Shown in pieces: positions 32,801-44,948 of a stretch of DNA of 64,000 bases; the first letter of the stretch is position 1; every line of letters starts with the position of its first letter. Both the position numbers and the translations under genes were made by a program. Origin of the DNA: Prosthecobacter sp. GTDB taxonomy: Bacteria; Verrucomicrobiota; Verrucomicrobiia; Verrucomicrobiales; Verrucomicrobiaceae. The notes beneath the pieces were generated by a model, which was given only the letters and a program-made list of their open reading frames with translations, had not been told where the DNA came from and searched no databases. The DNA lies in NCBI GenBank assembly GCA_019186985.1, contig JABARQ010000048.1, forward strand, positions 1-64,000. Reading direction: 5' to 3'.

Positions 32801-33903
32801 GGCCTGTTCTGCCTGGACCTGCATGGTGGCAGCCTGGCCTGGAAGGTGCCTGTTGCCGCCAATCCGGCCCGATCATCGGGAGTGCTGGCACGAAGCGGAG
32901 GGCGGATGCTTTGGTGGACCGCCTCCCTCGGCTCTCTGGATGCCCTGGACATGACCTCCGGCAGGCTGCTCTGGAGCCGGAAGATTCCACAACTCGGGCA
33001 GAGGCAGCCGATGAATCCAGGCAACCCGGTCTGGCTGATGAGCGGCATCCGGGTGGATGGAAGACGTGTGATGGTCTGGGGTAACGGCACCGCCGTGGTG
33101 GATGCGGAGAAGGGGTCGACTTTATGGAAGGCCAGCAGCGCAGATCAGCCGCTGGCCTTCCCGCTCAACCTGGATGCTCCCGCCCTGTCTTCGGTTTCGG
33201 CGGGATACCATTCGGCAGGATCTTTGCGCGGTTCCTTTCAGGGGCCGGCCTCACCCGTCATCATGACCAGCGCGCTGGCCGTCCCGAGTTTTGGTTATCC
33301 AGGGATGTTCGGCGGGGCGATGTCGGATCCATGGCTGCTCTGGGGCGGCGATGGAGACCGCTGGCTGCAGGGGGATGGCGTCTGGCTGCTCGGGCAGAAC
33401 CTGGTGACTGCGCGCTACTCCGTCCTCGGATTCCCCCAGGGAGGCGGCAGGAGAAAGGCGCCGTATTACATGAACTCCGCCGCCGTTGTCGGCACGGCCG
33501 GCAGGTCGTTGATCGTGCGGGGGGATCGCGGTCTGGCCCGTGTTCTGCCGGACGGTTCGGTGTCCACGCTGGCGTCGCTTCAGGTGCGTGACAACAGTCC
33601 TGCCCGGCATCCGCTGCCAGCCGCCGGCATGGATGGAAATGTGGTGGCGGTGGCTTCCGGTGAAAGCCTGCAGTTTTACGACGGCCTCAGCGGCGGGGTG
33701 GTCATGAACCATGACTGGTCGAAGGAGGACTCCGACCTGCTGGCCGGGGCACGGGAAAGCCTGCGTGCCTGGAACAGCCTGCGTCAGAGTTCCCGGGGGC
33801 TGGCCTTTTATGACGGCCGCGGCGTGACGCAGATGGTGGACTGGCGCGCGCTGGTCCATGGCGGGGACGTCATCTTCCCCGGCAGCACCAGCGCCCTGTT
33901 TTG

Positions 33904-37418
<3,515 letters not shown>

Positions 37419-37439
37419 AAAGGGGGCGCAAGCTCGGGG

Positions 37440-37455
37440 TGCGGCCAAAGCCGCA
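37440..37455. terminator. Weak hairpin between ligA and hsdM
   Basis: TGCGGC-CAAA-GCCGCA at 37440-37455 is a perfect 6-bp stem with a four-base loop, placed between the convergent stops of ligA and hsdM. There is no strong T-run on either side, so termination may be weak or factor-assisted. Confidence 0.35.
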
Positions 37456-37480
37456 ATCGATCTTGTTGAATTGCCTGGTT

Positions 37481-39186
37481 TCAGTCAGCTCCCGGGAGAA
37501 GCGGCAAGCCGAGTTCCTTCAGGTATTGGTTATGCTCCTTGAGTGCTCTGCGCACCTCCTTCTCGATGGCCAGCAAGGTCTTGTTCGTCGCCGCCAGGTC
37601 GATCTCCTCCTCGCCCACCGCGGTGCTGATGTAGCGGGAGATGTTCAGGTTGAATTCGTTCTTTTCGATCTCGGCCATCTCCACGCGGCGGGAGTAGCGG
37701 GGCGCTTCCGTGCGGTTCTTGTAGGTGGAGATGATCCGGGCTTTGTTCTCCTCGCTGAGCGTGTTCTGGCGTTTGCCTTTCACGAGCCGAACTCAGCAAG
37801 CGGGCTGAGTGAGGCAGACAACGCACAGCGTTGGGCGCAGCCCGACTGAGCCGGGGGCGAAGGAGTCAACTCCTCGGCGGCGTTGATGAAGAGCACGTCG
37901 TCCGGCTTCTTGCACTTCTTGAGGACGAGGATGCAGACGGGGATGCCGGTGGAGTAGAAGAGATTGGCGGGCAGGCCGATGACGGTGTCGATGTGGCCGT
38001 CCTTGAGCAGCTTGGTGCGGATGCGTTCCTCAGCACCGCCACGAAAGAGCACGCCATGGGGCAGGATGATGGCCATCACGCCTTCGTCCTTCAGGTAGTG
38101 GAAGCCGTGCAGCAGGAAGGCGAAGTCGGCGGCGGACTTGGGGGCGAAGCCGTGGCTCTTGAAGCGCACGTCGTCAGCCAGGGCGTCGGTGGGTTCCCAG
38201 CGGTAGCTGAAGGGCGGGTTGGCCACGATGGCGTCGAAGCTCGGCTTCTTCGCTGGGTTCTGCTCCCGCATCATGTCCCAGTCGTTGTCGAGGGTGTCGC
38301 CGTGGAAGATTTCGAACTCCGTGTCTTTCACCTCGTGCAGCAGCATGTTCATGCGGGCGAGGTTGTAGGTGGTGATGTTCTTCTCCTGGCCGTAAATCTT
38401 GCCAATGGTCCCGCCTGCCTGGGCCACCTTCTTGCGAACGTTGAGAAGCAGGGAGCCGGAGCCGCAGGCGAAGTCGAGCACGCTCTCCAGCCGCTTCTTG
38501 GTGCCGGTCTTCGGCACCTGGCTGTCCAGCGTGACGATGGCGGAGAGGATGTCAGAAACCTGCTGCGGGGTGTAGAACTCGCCCGCCTTCTTGCCGGACC
38601 CGGCGGCGAACTGGCCGATCAGGTATTCATAGGCATCGCCCAGCGCGTCGATGTCGGTGGAGAATTCCGCCAGCCCTTCGGCGATCTTCTGGATGATGGC
38701 GCAGAGCTTGGCGTTCCGGTCGGCGTAGGTCTTGCCCAGCTTGGCGGAACTCAGGTCGATCTCGGATAACAGGCCGTCAAAGGTGCTCTCGAAGGACTCT
38801 TCTTGGATGTATTTGAAGCCCGTTTGCAGCGTGTTCAGCAGCTCCGCGTTCTGGGTGCGGGCCAGGTTGGCGATGCTGTTCCAGAGGTGCCCCGGCTGGA
38901 TGACGTAATGCACCTTGCGGCGCATTTGCTTCTCGAAGGCCGGGATGTCGTCCACGTTGTTTGCATACCACAGCGCAAGCGGCACCTTGCGGGCATCACC
39001 GCCCACATCGGGGTAATCCCGGCCCAGTTCTTTCTTCGCCGCCGTCTCGTAGTTGTCAGAGAGGTAGCGCAGGAAGAGGAAGGACAGCATGTAGTCGCGG
39101 AAGTCGTCCGCATCCATGGCCCCGCGCAGTTGGTCGGCGATGCTCCAGAGCGTATTGCCCAGTTGTTTTTGATTGGTGTCGGTTAT
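37481..39186 (-). pseudogene. hsdM: Type I restriction-modification methyltransferase HsdM, disrupted
   Basis: HsdM is the N6-adenine methylase subunit of type I systems. The AdoMet motif LDFACGSGSLLLNV and catalytic NPPF (IVANPPFSY) are intact, and the N-terminal DFRDYMLSFLFLRYLSDNYE is typical. Two lesions are visible. Family homology reaches back to TDTNQKQLGNTLWSIADQ, but the codon where ATG is expected (39186-39184) is ATA, preceded by an in-frame stop; the next ATG is at 39117. An 83-bp insertion (37785-37867) after LFINAAEE shifts the frame and gives a stop at 37780. Without those 83 bp the span is exactly 541 codons, ending with NLNISRYISTA and a normal C-terminus. Confidence 0.85.
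37785..37867. mobile_element. 83-bp palindromic insertion in hsdM
   Basis: The boundaries were set by joining the flanks: bases up to 37784 and from 37868 onward give a continuous HsdM reading frame. The insert contains a perfect AACGC-ACA-GCGTT hairpin and outer arms GGCTGAGT and GACTGAGCC that pair imperfectly, so it can fold as a small cruciform. It has no coding capacity. Size, palindromy and insertion into a gene suggest a MITE or REP-like dispersed repeat. No second copy was noticed in the window, and no clean target duplication could be assigned. Confidence 0.55.
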
Positions 39187-39196
39187 TTGGATCTAC

Positions 39197-42100
39197 TTAC
39201 CCCTCTTTGCCTTCCATGATTTGCCAAACTCTCCGATAGACGCCGCCGGATGCACCCACAGCAGAGTTCCAATCTTGTTCTGACATGGCGGCTAGCCGTT
39301 GCCGAATGGCAGGCAGCGCATCTTCCCTGCGTAGATTCATGCTTCGGGCCAAAGCGGGGGCTGCTTTGCGTGGCACTCCCAGCAATCGCAGAGCGATGGC
39401 TTCATCGGTCGCGACACCATAGAACACGCGGGATGGAAGATTTGCGAGTTGGCTACGCTCCTCCTCAGGCATGCTTGATGCGGTAATTGCGAGCAGTGCA
39501 CCGAGTCCCCATGAAGAAGTCTGGGTAAGCTTGCCAAAAAGGTTCTGACCGCACTTGGTCATAGCGGTGGTATCATCCATTCCATCCTTTTTGAAATACT
39601 TCTCTGCAATGGTGGAAATCTCCTCACCATTCACCCAATCCTTGATAATGCGGGCAAGCTTGTCGCCATCAGCAGATTGGCCCCCAGTGACAGCATTCAA
39701 GTTTTCACGTAACTCTGGAACTCGAAGCAAGACCCCCATCATGTCTTGAAGCGTGCGGTCACCGGCGCGGAACAGGAGGTCACCATCCCAAGAGTCCGGC
39801 CCAAGATTCCCACGGTGCTGCATGACTGTCTTGATGCTCTGTAATGAAAACCCAGTGCTATCCACCAACTTGAGAGGCTGCCCAGGTTCGGAGAGGTAGG
39901 TGGTATAGCTCCTGATTCCCGAAAGCAATCGCTGGGCGATCCGGCTCTGCGATGAACGAAGTTTCTCAAATCCAAGCGTGCCACGCAGGACCTGTTCGAT
40001 CTGATCAGCGTAATTGGAAGGCTCTCCCATCTGGCGATAGGTGTGAGCCAGATACTGAAGAAAGCTGGACCATTCCGGTGAGTGATAAACGATCCTTCCG
40101 AGATCATCGAGGGCATCACCTGCCTTCTGAGCTAGCTGGATTAGCGCAGAGTTCAGGTCGCCTGTGTTCCTGTTGATAAAAGTCCTGCGTTCTTCCACCT
40201 GCTGTTCATTCTCGGCCACCAAGCCGACAACGCCCAATTGACCTTGGGATACCCGCCCGGCGCGTCCCGCGATATTCCAAAAATCTTCCGGGGGCATTGG
40301 AACTCCATATGGATAATGCGTCGCTGCCATCACTACCCCGCTCACTGGGAAGTTGACACCCTGAGCAATGGTCGTGGTCGCGGCCATAACGTCGAGACAG
40401 CCATTCTCGAACAACCATTCCATCAGCATGCGAACCTCCTCCGGCAATCCACCATGATGCACGCCAATCTTGTGCCCCAAGAGATCGACCAATGGGAATC
40501 CAGCGCCCAACTCCTGTTTCACATAGTCGCGGACCAGTTCAACTTCAGATGCAATCGCTGTAGAGACATCAGAGGCAGTCCTCAGTTTCTCAGCCAGAGC
40601 CCAGACGTAGTCAGGACGGCTGTGCATAGCGATAACTGGCCCTCGCCCCTTAAGTTTGTGAGCTGTAATGGCGGCCAAAGTGCCCGCGTCATTCGCTTGC
40701 GAAAGAGTGGATGCTAATGAGGACTCCTTACCAAAAGGGAATGCCTCGTTGAGGTCTATCGTATGCCGGGTGGTATGAACCGTTTTGAAGTCCAATCCAT
40801 AGTCTCGACTGCGCCCCCGCAACGGCCCGGCATCCACGGCGCTCACGATGCCAATCGCCCGGTCATTTGGCTGCCAGTCCACGCCAAGGCTGATGTCATC
40901 TGAGTTCGCACCGCCGAGCCAACGGGCCACTTCACGCGCGTTTTGGATGAACGGCGTTAGTAGAAGGAACTGCGCTTCACGGCATTCCCGGTTGATGGTC
41001 GCAAGAAGAAGTTCAAGGCGCATGCCGCGCTGTGTATCCTGAATCGTATGCGCTTCATCCACGACCACCAGCGTGAGAGGCCGTCCGATCTTCTCTTCCC
41101 AGTCCTGCTTCAGCAACAAGTCGAACTTTTCAGGCGTTGCGACAAGAATACGGAACTTTGCATCATCTCGTGATTCGCGGAGCACGCCTGCTTCGATTCC
41201 ATCGATCTCCATCGCCGGGCTGACACGCTCCACGACCAAGCCAAGCGGTTCGAAATCACGCCGAAGCTGTCTGGTGACTTGGTTCACTAGCGCACGGCTC
41301 GGAGCGAGATAGGCCACCCAGCCTTTCCGATCTTCATACTGGTTCAATGCCTGAAGCATCCGGAACTGCGCTATGAGCGTCTTGCCGCTCGACGTTGGCA
41401 GACTCACGACCACGGCCCGGCGGCTGGAGCCGAGCAATCCACGCTCCGCCAGTGTCCGACGTTGTGGCGGCAAAACATCAAACAACGCCTTGTCACCCCG
41501 ACCGCGCTTCACCAGCTCACGCACGAAATCGGTCACACGGGAGTTCACCGCACGGGTGACGGTCCAGATGGAGTTCTCGACCAATTGCGCGGCGGCACGG
41601 GCGAGCAGGCGAGTCATAGGCTCCAACTCCACCAGCCGCGCCGTTTCACATGCGGCGATGGCTCGATCAAAATGAGAATCCAAGATCTGATGAACCTGAT
41701 GATTCCCATCCACCACTCCATCCGTGATGAAGTGCGCGAGCACATCCGCTGCCTTTGAGATGTGGTAGATAGCGATCAACTCCAGTGCGGAACGCTTGGC
41801 CGACAGCGGATCAAGCGCTTGGAGGTAATCGCGCTCGAACTCCTGCTGGGAATCCCGCAGTGCCGCCACGCGCTCCAGGACAGCATCGCGATCCGTCCAG
41901 CCCTTCTTTCGCACAAGGCGCAGCCAAACATCTGTGATGGTGGCGCGGCAACGCTGGCCCCAATCGCGGGATTCAATCGCGAAGGCGGGCCACCTGCCTT
42001 CGGCATCCAATGCGCGGAGCCACCTTGCCCCATCCGCACCTCGATCCCCCAGCACGGCAAGAGTGGAAGCCCGAAGCAAGTGCACACCAGCTTCCATAGG

Positions 42101-42367
42101 CTCTACCGGAAGGGGCAGAACTCGCAACACATGGAACGCGTCCGCAGCAGCACCGCGCATGGTGGCCTCGCGATCTCGATCCTCGGAGAGACGGTCCACT
42201 TCCAAGTCCAGAACTGCGACTTCCAAAGCGGCGGCGGTTTCCTGAAGCGCATCCCCATCGAAATCTGGCACTTCGCGCGCCATTTCGCGGTAGAACTGGA
42301 TGCGGTCAGCCTCTCGCAGCGCGCTGCTGCGTTTCTCGTTGATCGAATCAAGGAGCCAGTGGTTCAT
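39197..42367 (-). CDS. Ski2-like DEAH helicase, HamB-like (Hachiman-type defence)
   Basis: This 1056-residue superfamily 2 helicase has Walker A PTSSGKT (about 322-328), motif Ia APSRALVNQV, DEAH (about 437-440, VVVDEAHTI), ATTTIAQGVNFPV and motif VI NIAGRAGRVSQG (about 700). The long N-terminal region (~300 residues) has no recognised fold. ATG 42367 overlaps the stop of the upstream nuclease gene as ATGA, marking a coupled two-gene unit. A PD-(D/E)xK protein followed by a ~1000-aa helicase is the Hachiman (HamAB) layout; AbpAB is a related alternative. It ends 10 bp before the remains of hsdM. Confidence 0.75.
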   Translation of the reverse strand: MNHWLLDSINEKRSSALREADRIQFYREMAREVPDFDGDALQETAAALEVAVLDLEVDRLSEDRDREATMRGAAADAFHVLRVLPLPVEPMEAGVHLLRASTLAVLGDRGADGARWLRALDAEGRWPAFAIESRDWGQRCRATITDVWLRLVRKKGWTDRDAVLERVAALRDSQQEFERDYLQALDPLSAKRSALELIAIYHISKAADVLAHFITDGVVDGNHQVHQILDSHFDRAIAACETARLVELEPMTRLLARAAAQLVENSIWTVTRAVNSRVTDFVRELVKRGRGDKALFDVLPPQRRTLAERGLLGSSRRAVVVSLPTSSGKTLIAQFRMLQALNQYEDRKGWVAYLAPSRALVNQVTRQLRRDFEPLGLVVERVSPAMEIDGIEAGVLRESRDDAKFRILVATPEKFDLLLKQDWEEKIGRPLTLVVVDEAHTIQDTQRGMRLELLLATINRECREAQFLLLTPFIQNAREVARWLGGANSDDISLGVDWQPNDRAIGIVSAVDAGPLRGRSRDYGLDFKTVHTTRHTIDLNEAFPFGKESSLASTLSQANDAGTLAAITAHKLKGRGPVIAMHSRPDYVWALAEKLRTASDVSTAIASEVELVRDYVKQELGAGFPLVDLLGHKIGVHHGGLPEEVRMLMEWLFENGCLDVMAATTTIAQGVNFPVSGVVMAATHYPYGVPMPPEDFWNIAGRAGRVSQGQLGVVGLVAENEQQVEERRTFINRNTGDLNSALIQLAQKAGDALDDLGRIVYHSPEWSSFLQYLAHTYRQMGEPSNYADQIEQVLRGTLGFEKLRSSQSRIAQRLLSGIRSYTTYLSEPGQPLKLVDSTGFSLQSIKTVMQHRGNLGPDSWDGDLLFRAGDRTLQDMMGVLLRVPELRENLNAVTGGQSADGDKLARIIKDWVNGEEISTIAEKYFKKDGMDDTTAMTKCGQNLFGKLTQTSSWGLGALLAITASSMPEEERSQLANLPSRVFYGVATDEAIALRLLGVPRKAAPALARSMNLRREDALPAIRQRLAAMSEQDWNSAVGASGGVYRRVWQIMEGKEG

Positions 42368-43158
42368 GACGCACCTCCTTGTCGAATGGCTGTCGGAAGA
42401 TCGCTGATCGGCCACGGAAGATAAAGCGCGAGAAGCTGGCAGTGGGTTGGAGCCTGCAAAGACCGCCCCAAGCTACGTCCGCGCGCTTGTAGGTCCTGTT
42501 CCCTAGCGTCCTTGTCGCGGATGAGAATCCCGAACAGTGTCACATCCCGGCGACTTGAATTGAAATACCTTGAGCAAGCATTGTTGAAGGAACCTTCGTG
42601 TGTTGTTCCCTTCACCCGTGGCAGCAGCCATTTGAGCAATTGGCAGATCGTGCCGAGGTTGCTTGCCAGAGCATCCAACTGGTGGCCGATTCTACCACTC
42701 CTTCCGCTCATAACCTGCGGTGGCCATTGTTCTTCGGAAGAGCACTTCACCTCGCCCAAGGCCAAACGATGCGAATCCCCGTCGCGTTGGAAGCCGACGA
42801 TGTCCGCGCCGGGCAGTGAAGCGAACGGGTTACGTTTGTCCCGTTCTGTATTCCAGGGCAGCACCACATCGTGATGCTCTTCCAAAATGGCCTCGGCCAA
42901 CGCTTCACCCACTGCCCAATCGCGTTCCTCGGGCTCATCGGCGGCGAGAACCTCTTCGAGCGCCTGATGTCCCATGCCCGTGAGGCTGAGGCCACGAAGA
43001 TGGCTGCGCAGCTCTTCACCGCCCTCAGTATCATTGAGGCGTGCGGCGACTGGTCCGCTCAGAAAGGCATTCAGCTCATCACCCGCCACGGCACGTTCGC
43101 CCTGCCACGATGTGCAACCGTGGCTGGACTGATAGGCGACCTGGGAAGGGAATGGCAT
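42364..43158 (-). CDS. PD-(D/E)xK nuclease, HamA/DUF1837-like
   Basis: This 264-residue protein has a likely restriction-type nuclease core: Glu85 in WAVGEALAE, Asp119 in LPGADIVGF and the ExK pair in LALGEVKCSSE (Glu136, Lys138). This order (E...D...ExK) and the protein size match HamA/DUF1837 proteins, whose DNase activity is released when the partner helicase senses foreign DNA. Family assignment is by motif and partner, not by search. The gene is followed by the helicase with a 4-base overlap. It starts 71 bp after the hsdR-hsdS chimera, so transcription may come from the old restriction promoter. Confidence 0.65.
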   Translation of the reverse strand: MPFPSQVAYQSSHGCTSWQGERAVAGDELNAFLSGPVAARLNDTEGGEELRSHLRGLSLTGMGHQALEEVLAADEPEERDWAVGEALAEAILEEHHDVVLPWNTERDKRNPFASLPGADIVGFQRDGDSHRLALGEVKCSSEEQWPPQVMSGRSGRIGHQLDALASNLGTICQLLKWLLPRVKGTTHEGSFNNACSRYFNSSRRDVTLFGILIRDKDAREQDLQARGRSLGRSLQAPTHCQLLALYLPWPISDLPTAIRQGGAS

Positions 43159-43229
43159 GGATTAACTGACGAAATAGTAAACGGATGCGTAGCAAACGGG
43201 AAGCGCGGATACGGCTTTGAACGAAGGAA

Positions 43230-44525
43230 TCATGCCGCCACCTCCTCCGGGGATGGGAAAAGCTGCTGCATCAGGCCGCGCTTGTGGAGCTGGAGGGCGG
43301 CGTGCTTTTGCGTCTCGGCGGCGATCAGCGCTTCGAGCTGCTCCTTGTAGGTGGCCTGGCCGTTCTTGCTGCGCTGTTTGTTGCGCTTGCTGTTTTCGTC
43401 GTGGGCCAGACCGAGCTTCTGGATGGTGGTCACGATGACCTTGTCCGCATAGTCCTCGGACAGCAGACGACGAACGAGGGCGGCGGTGTTGGTGTTTTCC
43501 TCGACGCAGCCTTCCTGGAAGCGGTTGAACTCTTCGCGCGTCTGGCGGTCGAGGTCCTTGCGGTCCACGACGAACACGCATTTGTGGAGGTGATCGTTCT
43601 CCTTGAGCAGGGTGGAGGCCTTGAAGGAGGTCAGCGTCTTGCCGCTGCCGGTGGTGTGCCAGATGAAGCCGTTGCCATTGTCGTCATCAATGCACTTCAC
43701 CAGGTGCTGCACGGCATAGACCTGATAGGGCCGCATGATCAGGAGCTTCTGCTCGCTGACGATGAGCACCATGTAGCGGCTGATGGTCTTGCCGAGGGCG
43801 CATTTCTGGAGGAATCGCTCTGCGAAGGGATCGAGGTGGGTGATCTTCCTGTTATCTTCGCCTGCGAACTCATAGACGGGCAGGAAACGCTCGTCGGCAT
43901 TGAAGGCGAAGTGGCGGGCGTTGTTGTTGGCGAAGTAGTAGGTGCGGTCGCGGTTGCTGACGATGAAGAGCTGCATGAAGCAGAGCAGCGTCTTGGTGTA
44001 GCCGTTGCCGGGGTCGTTCTTGTATTCGACGATCTGCTCCATGGCCCGGCGCGGATTCACGCCGAGGGTCTTCAGCTCGATCTGCACGCAGGGCACCCCA
44101 TTGATGAGAATGAGCACATCGTAGCGGTGGTGGCCGTAATCCGTGTTGATGCGGAGCTGGTTGACGACCTCGAAGTGGTTTTTGCACCAGTCCTTAAGAT
44201 TCACCAGGGAGTAGTTCAACGGCGTGCCGTCGTCGCGCTCGAACGAATTGATGCTGCGCAGGGTCTTGGAGGCCGTGAAGACATCCGGCGTGACGATTTC
44301 ATCGAGCAGGCGGGCAAACTCCGCATCGGTGAGGCGGACGCGGTTCAAGGCCTCGAACTTCTCGCGAAAATTCTTCTCCAGCGTGGCGCGGTTGGTGATG
44401 TCCGGGCGGTATTCGTATTTCAGCCCCTGCAGCCTGGCGATGAAGGCGGACTCGATGTGGTCCTCCCGGACGCCCGATGACGGCTCATCGGAAGGCAAGG
44501 CATAGCTGGACTTGGAGGGCGGCAT
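43230..44525 (-). pseudogene. hsdR: HsdR-HsdS chimera: truncated type I restriction subunit fused to an HsdS tail
   Basis: Residues 1-398 are the N-terminal part of HsdR, the motor-nuclease of type I systems. The nuclease motif (YDVLIL Asp136, QIELKT Glu150/Lys152) and Walker A (TTGSGKT) are present, and the frame runs to NGQATYKEQLE. HsdR should then continue to the DECH helicase box, but instead residues 399-431 read ALIAAETQKHAALQLHKRGL and MQQLFPSPEE. That is the usual end of HsdS, the specificity subunit. The join at about 43331 is in frame. All helicase motifs after motif I and both target-recognition domains are lost, so restriction is not possible. Confidence 0.8.
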
Positions 44526-44899
44526 GAACGGGGGAGAATGGCTGGGGCAGTGGCGGAGCAGCCACGGCAGCCCTGATGTTGAAGCACATCAGCAGGACTG
44601 TCTCTAGTTTTTACTTAAGCGTTCCATGTCGTCGGCTAAAATCCGGTTCACGGCATTTCGTTTATTTGCACCCATGCAGGAGAGAGAGCGGAGTCGCAGA
44701 GCTTCCACCAGCCGGTGATGGACGAGGCGGTGGAGAGTGTCAGAGACTGCTTCTGCGCGGGGAGGCTTTCAGATCACAAGCTGGATAAGTCCTGGCGGGT
44801 CCGGGGGTTTCGGGGAAATGGACGGCCCTTTGAAGGTTTGCGCGCGGGATTAGGACCTGATGGAGGGGATTGAAGATTTAAGAATCTCAAACATTCAGA
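44526..44899. other. Intergenic region with possible small gene remnant
   Basis: The sequence lies between the hsdR chimera (minus) and the secretin gene (plus). A 51-codon plus frame at 44718-44873 (MDEAVESVRDCFCAGRLSDH at its start) looks mildly protein-like, with a tail KLDKSWRVRGFRGNGRPFEG, and is open upstream to about 44703. It may be the end of a decayed gene at the edge of the foreign island. No family or ribosome-binding site supports it. Confidence 0.3.
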
Positions 44900-44927
44900 T
44901 TGCCTTATTTTATATGGTATTTATAAT
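44900..44927 (+). promoter_or_regulatory. Sigma-70-type promoter of the secretin gene
   Basis: TTGCCT (44900-44905), a 16-base AT-rich spacer and a perfect TATAAT (44922-44927) precede the secretin ATG at 44949. The start site would be about 44934, giving a short leader of roughly 15 bases that contains GGAAAA. The AT-rich block 44870-44948 stands out against the GC-rich coding sequence. Confidence 0.6.
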
Positions 44928-44948
44928 TGATGTGGAAAAATTTAACTC

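Noticed and set aside
37481-37783. Separate 100-aa gene downstream of hsdM
   Set aside because: Its sequence is the normal HsdM C-terminus, separated from the rest by an 83-bp insertion, so it is part of the broken hsdM.
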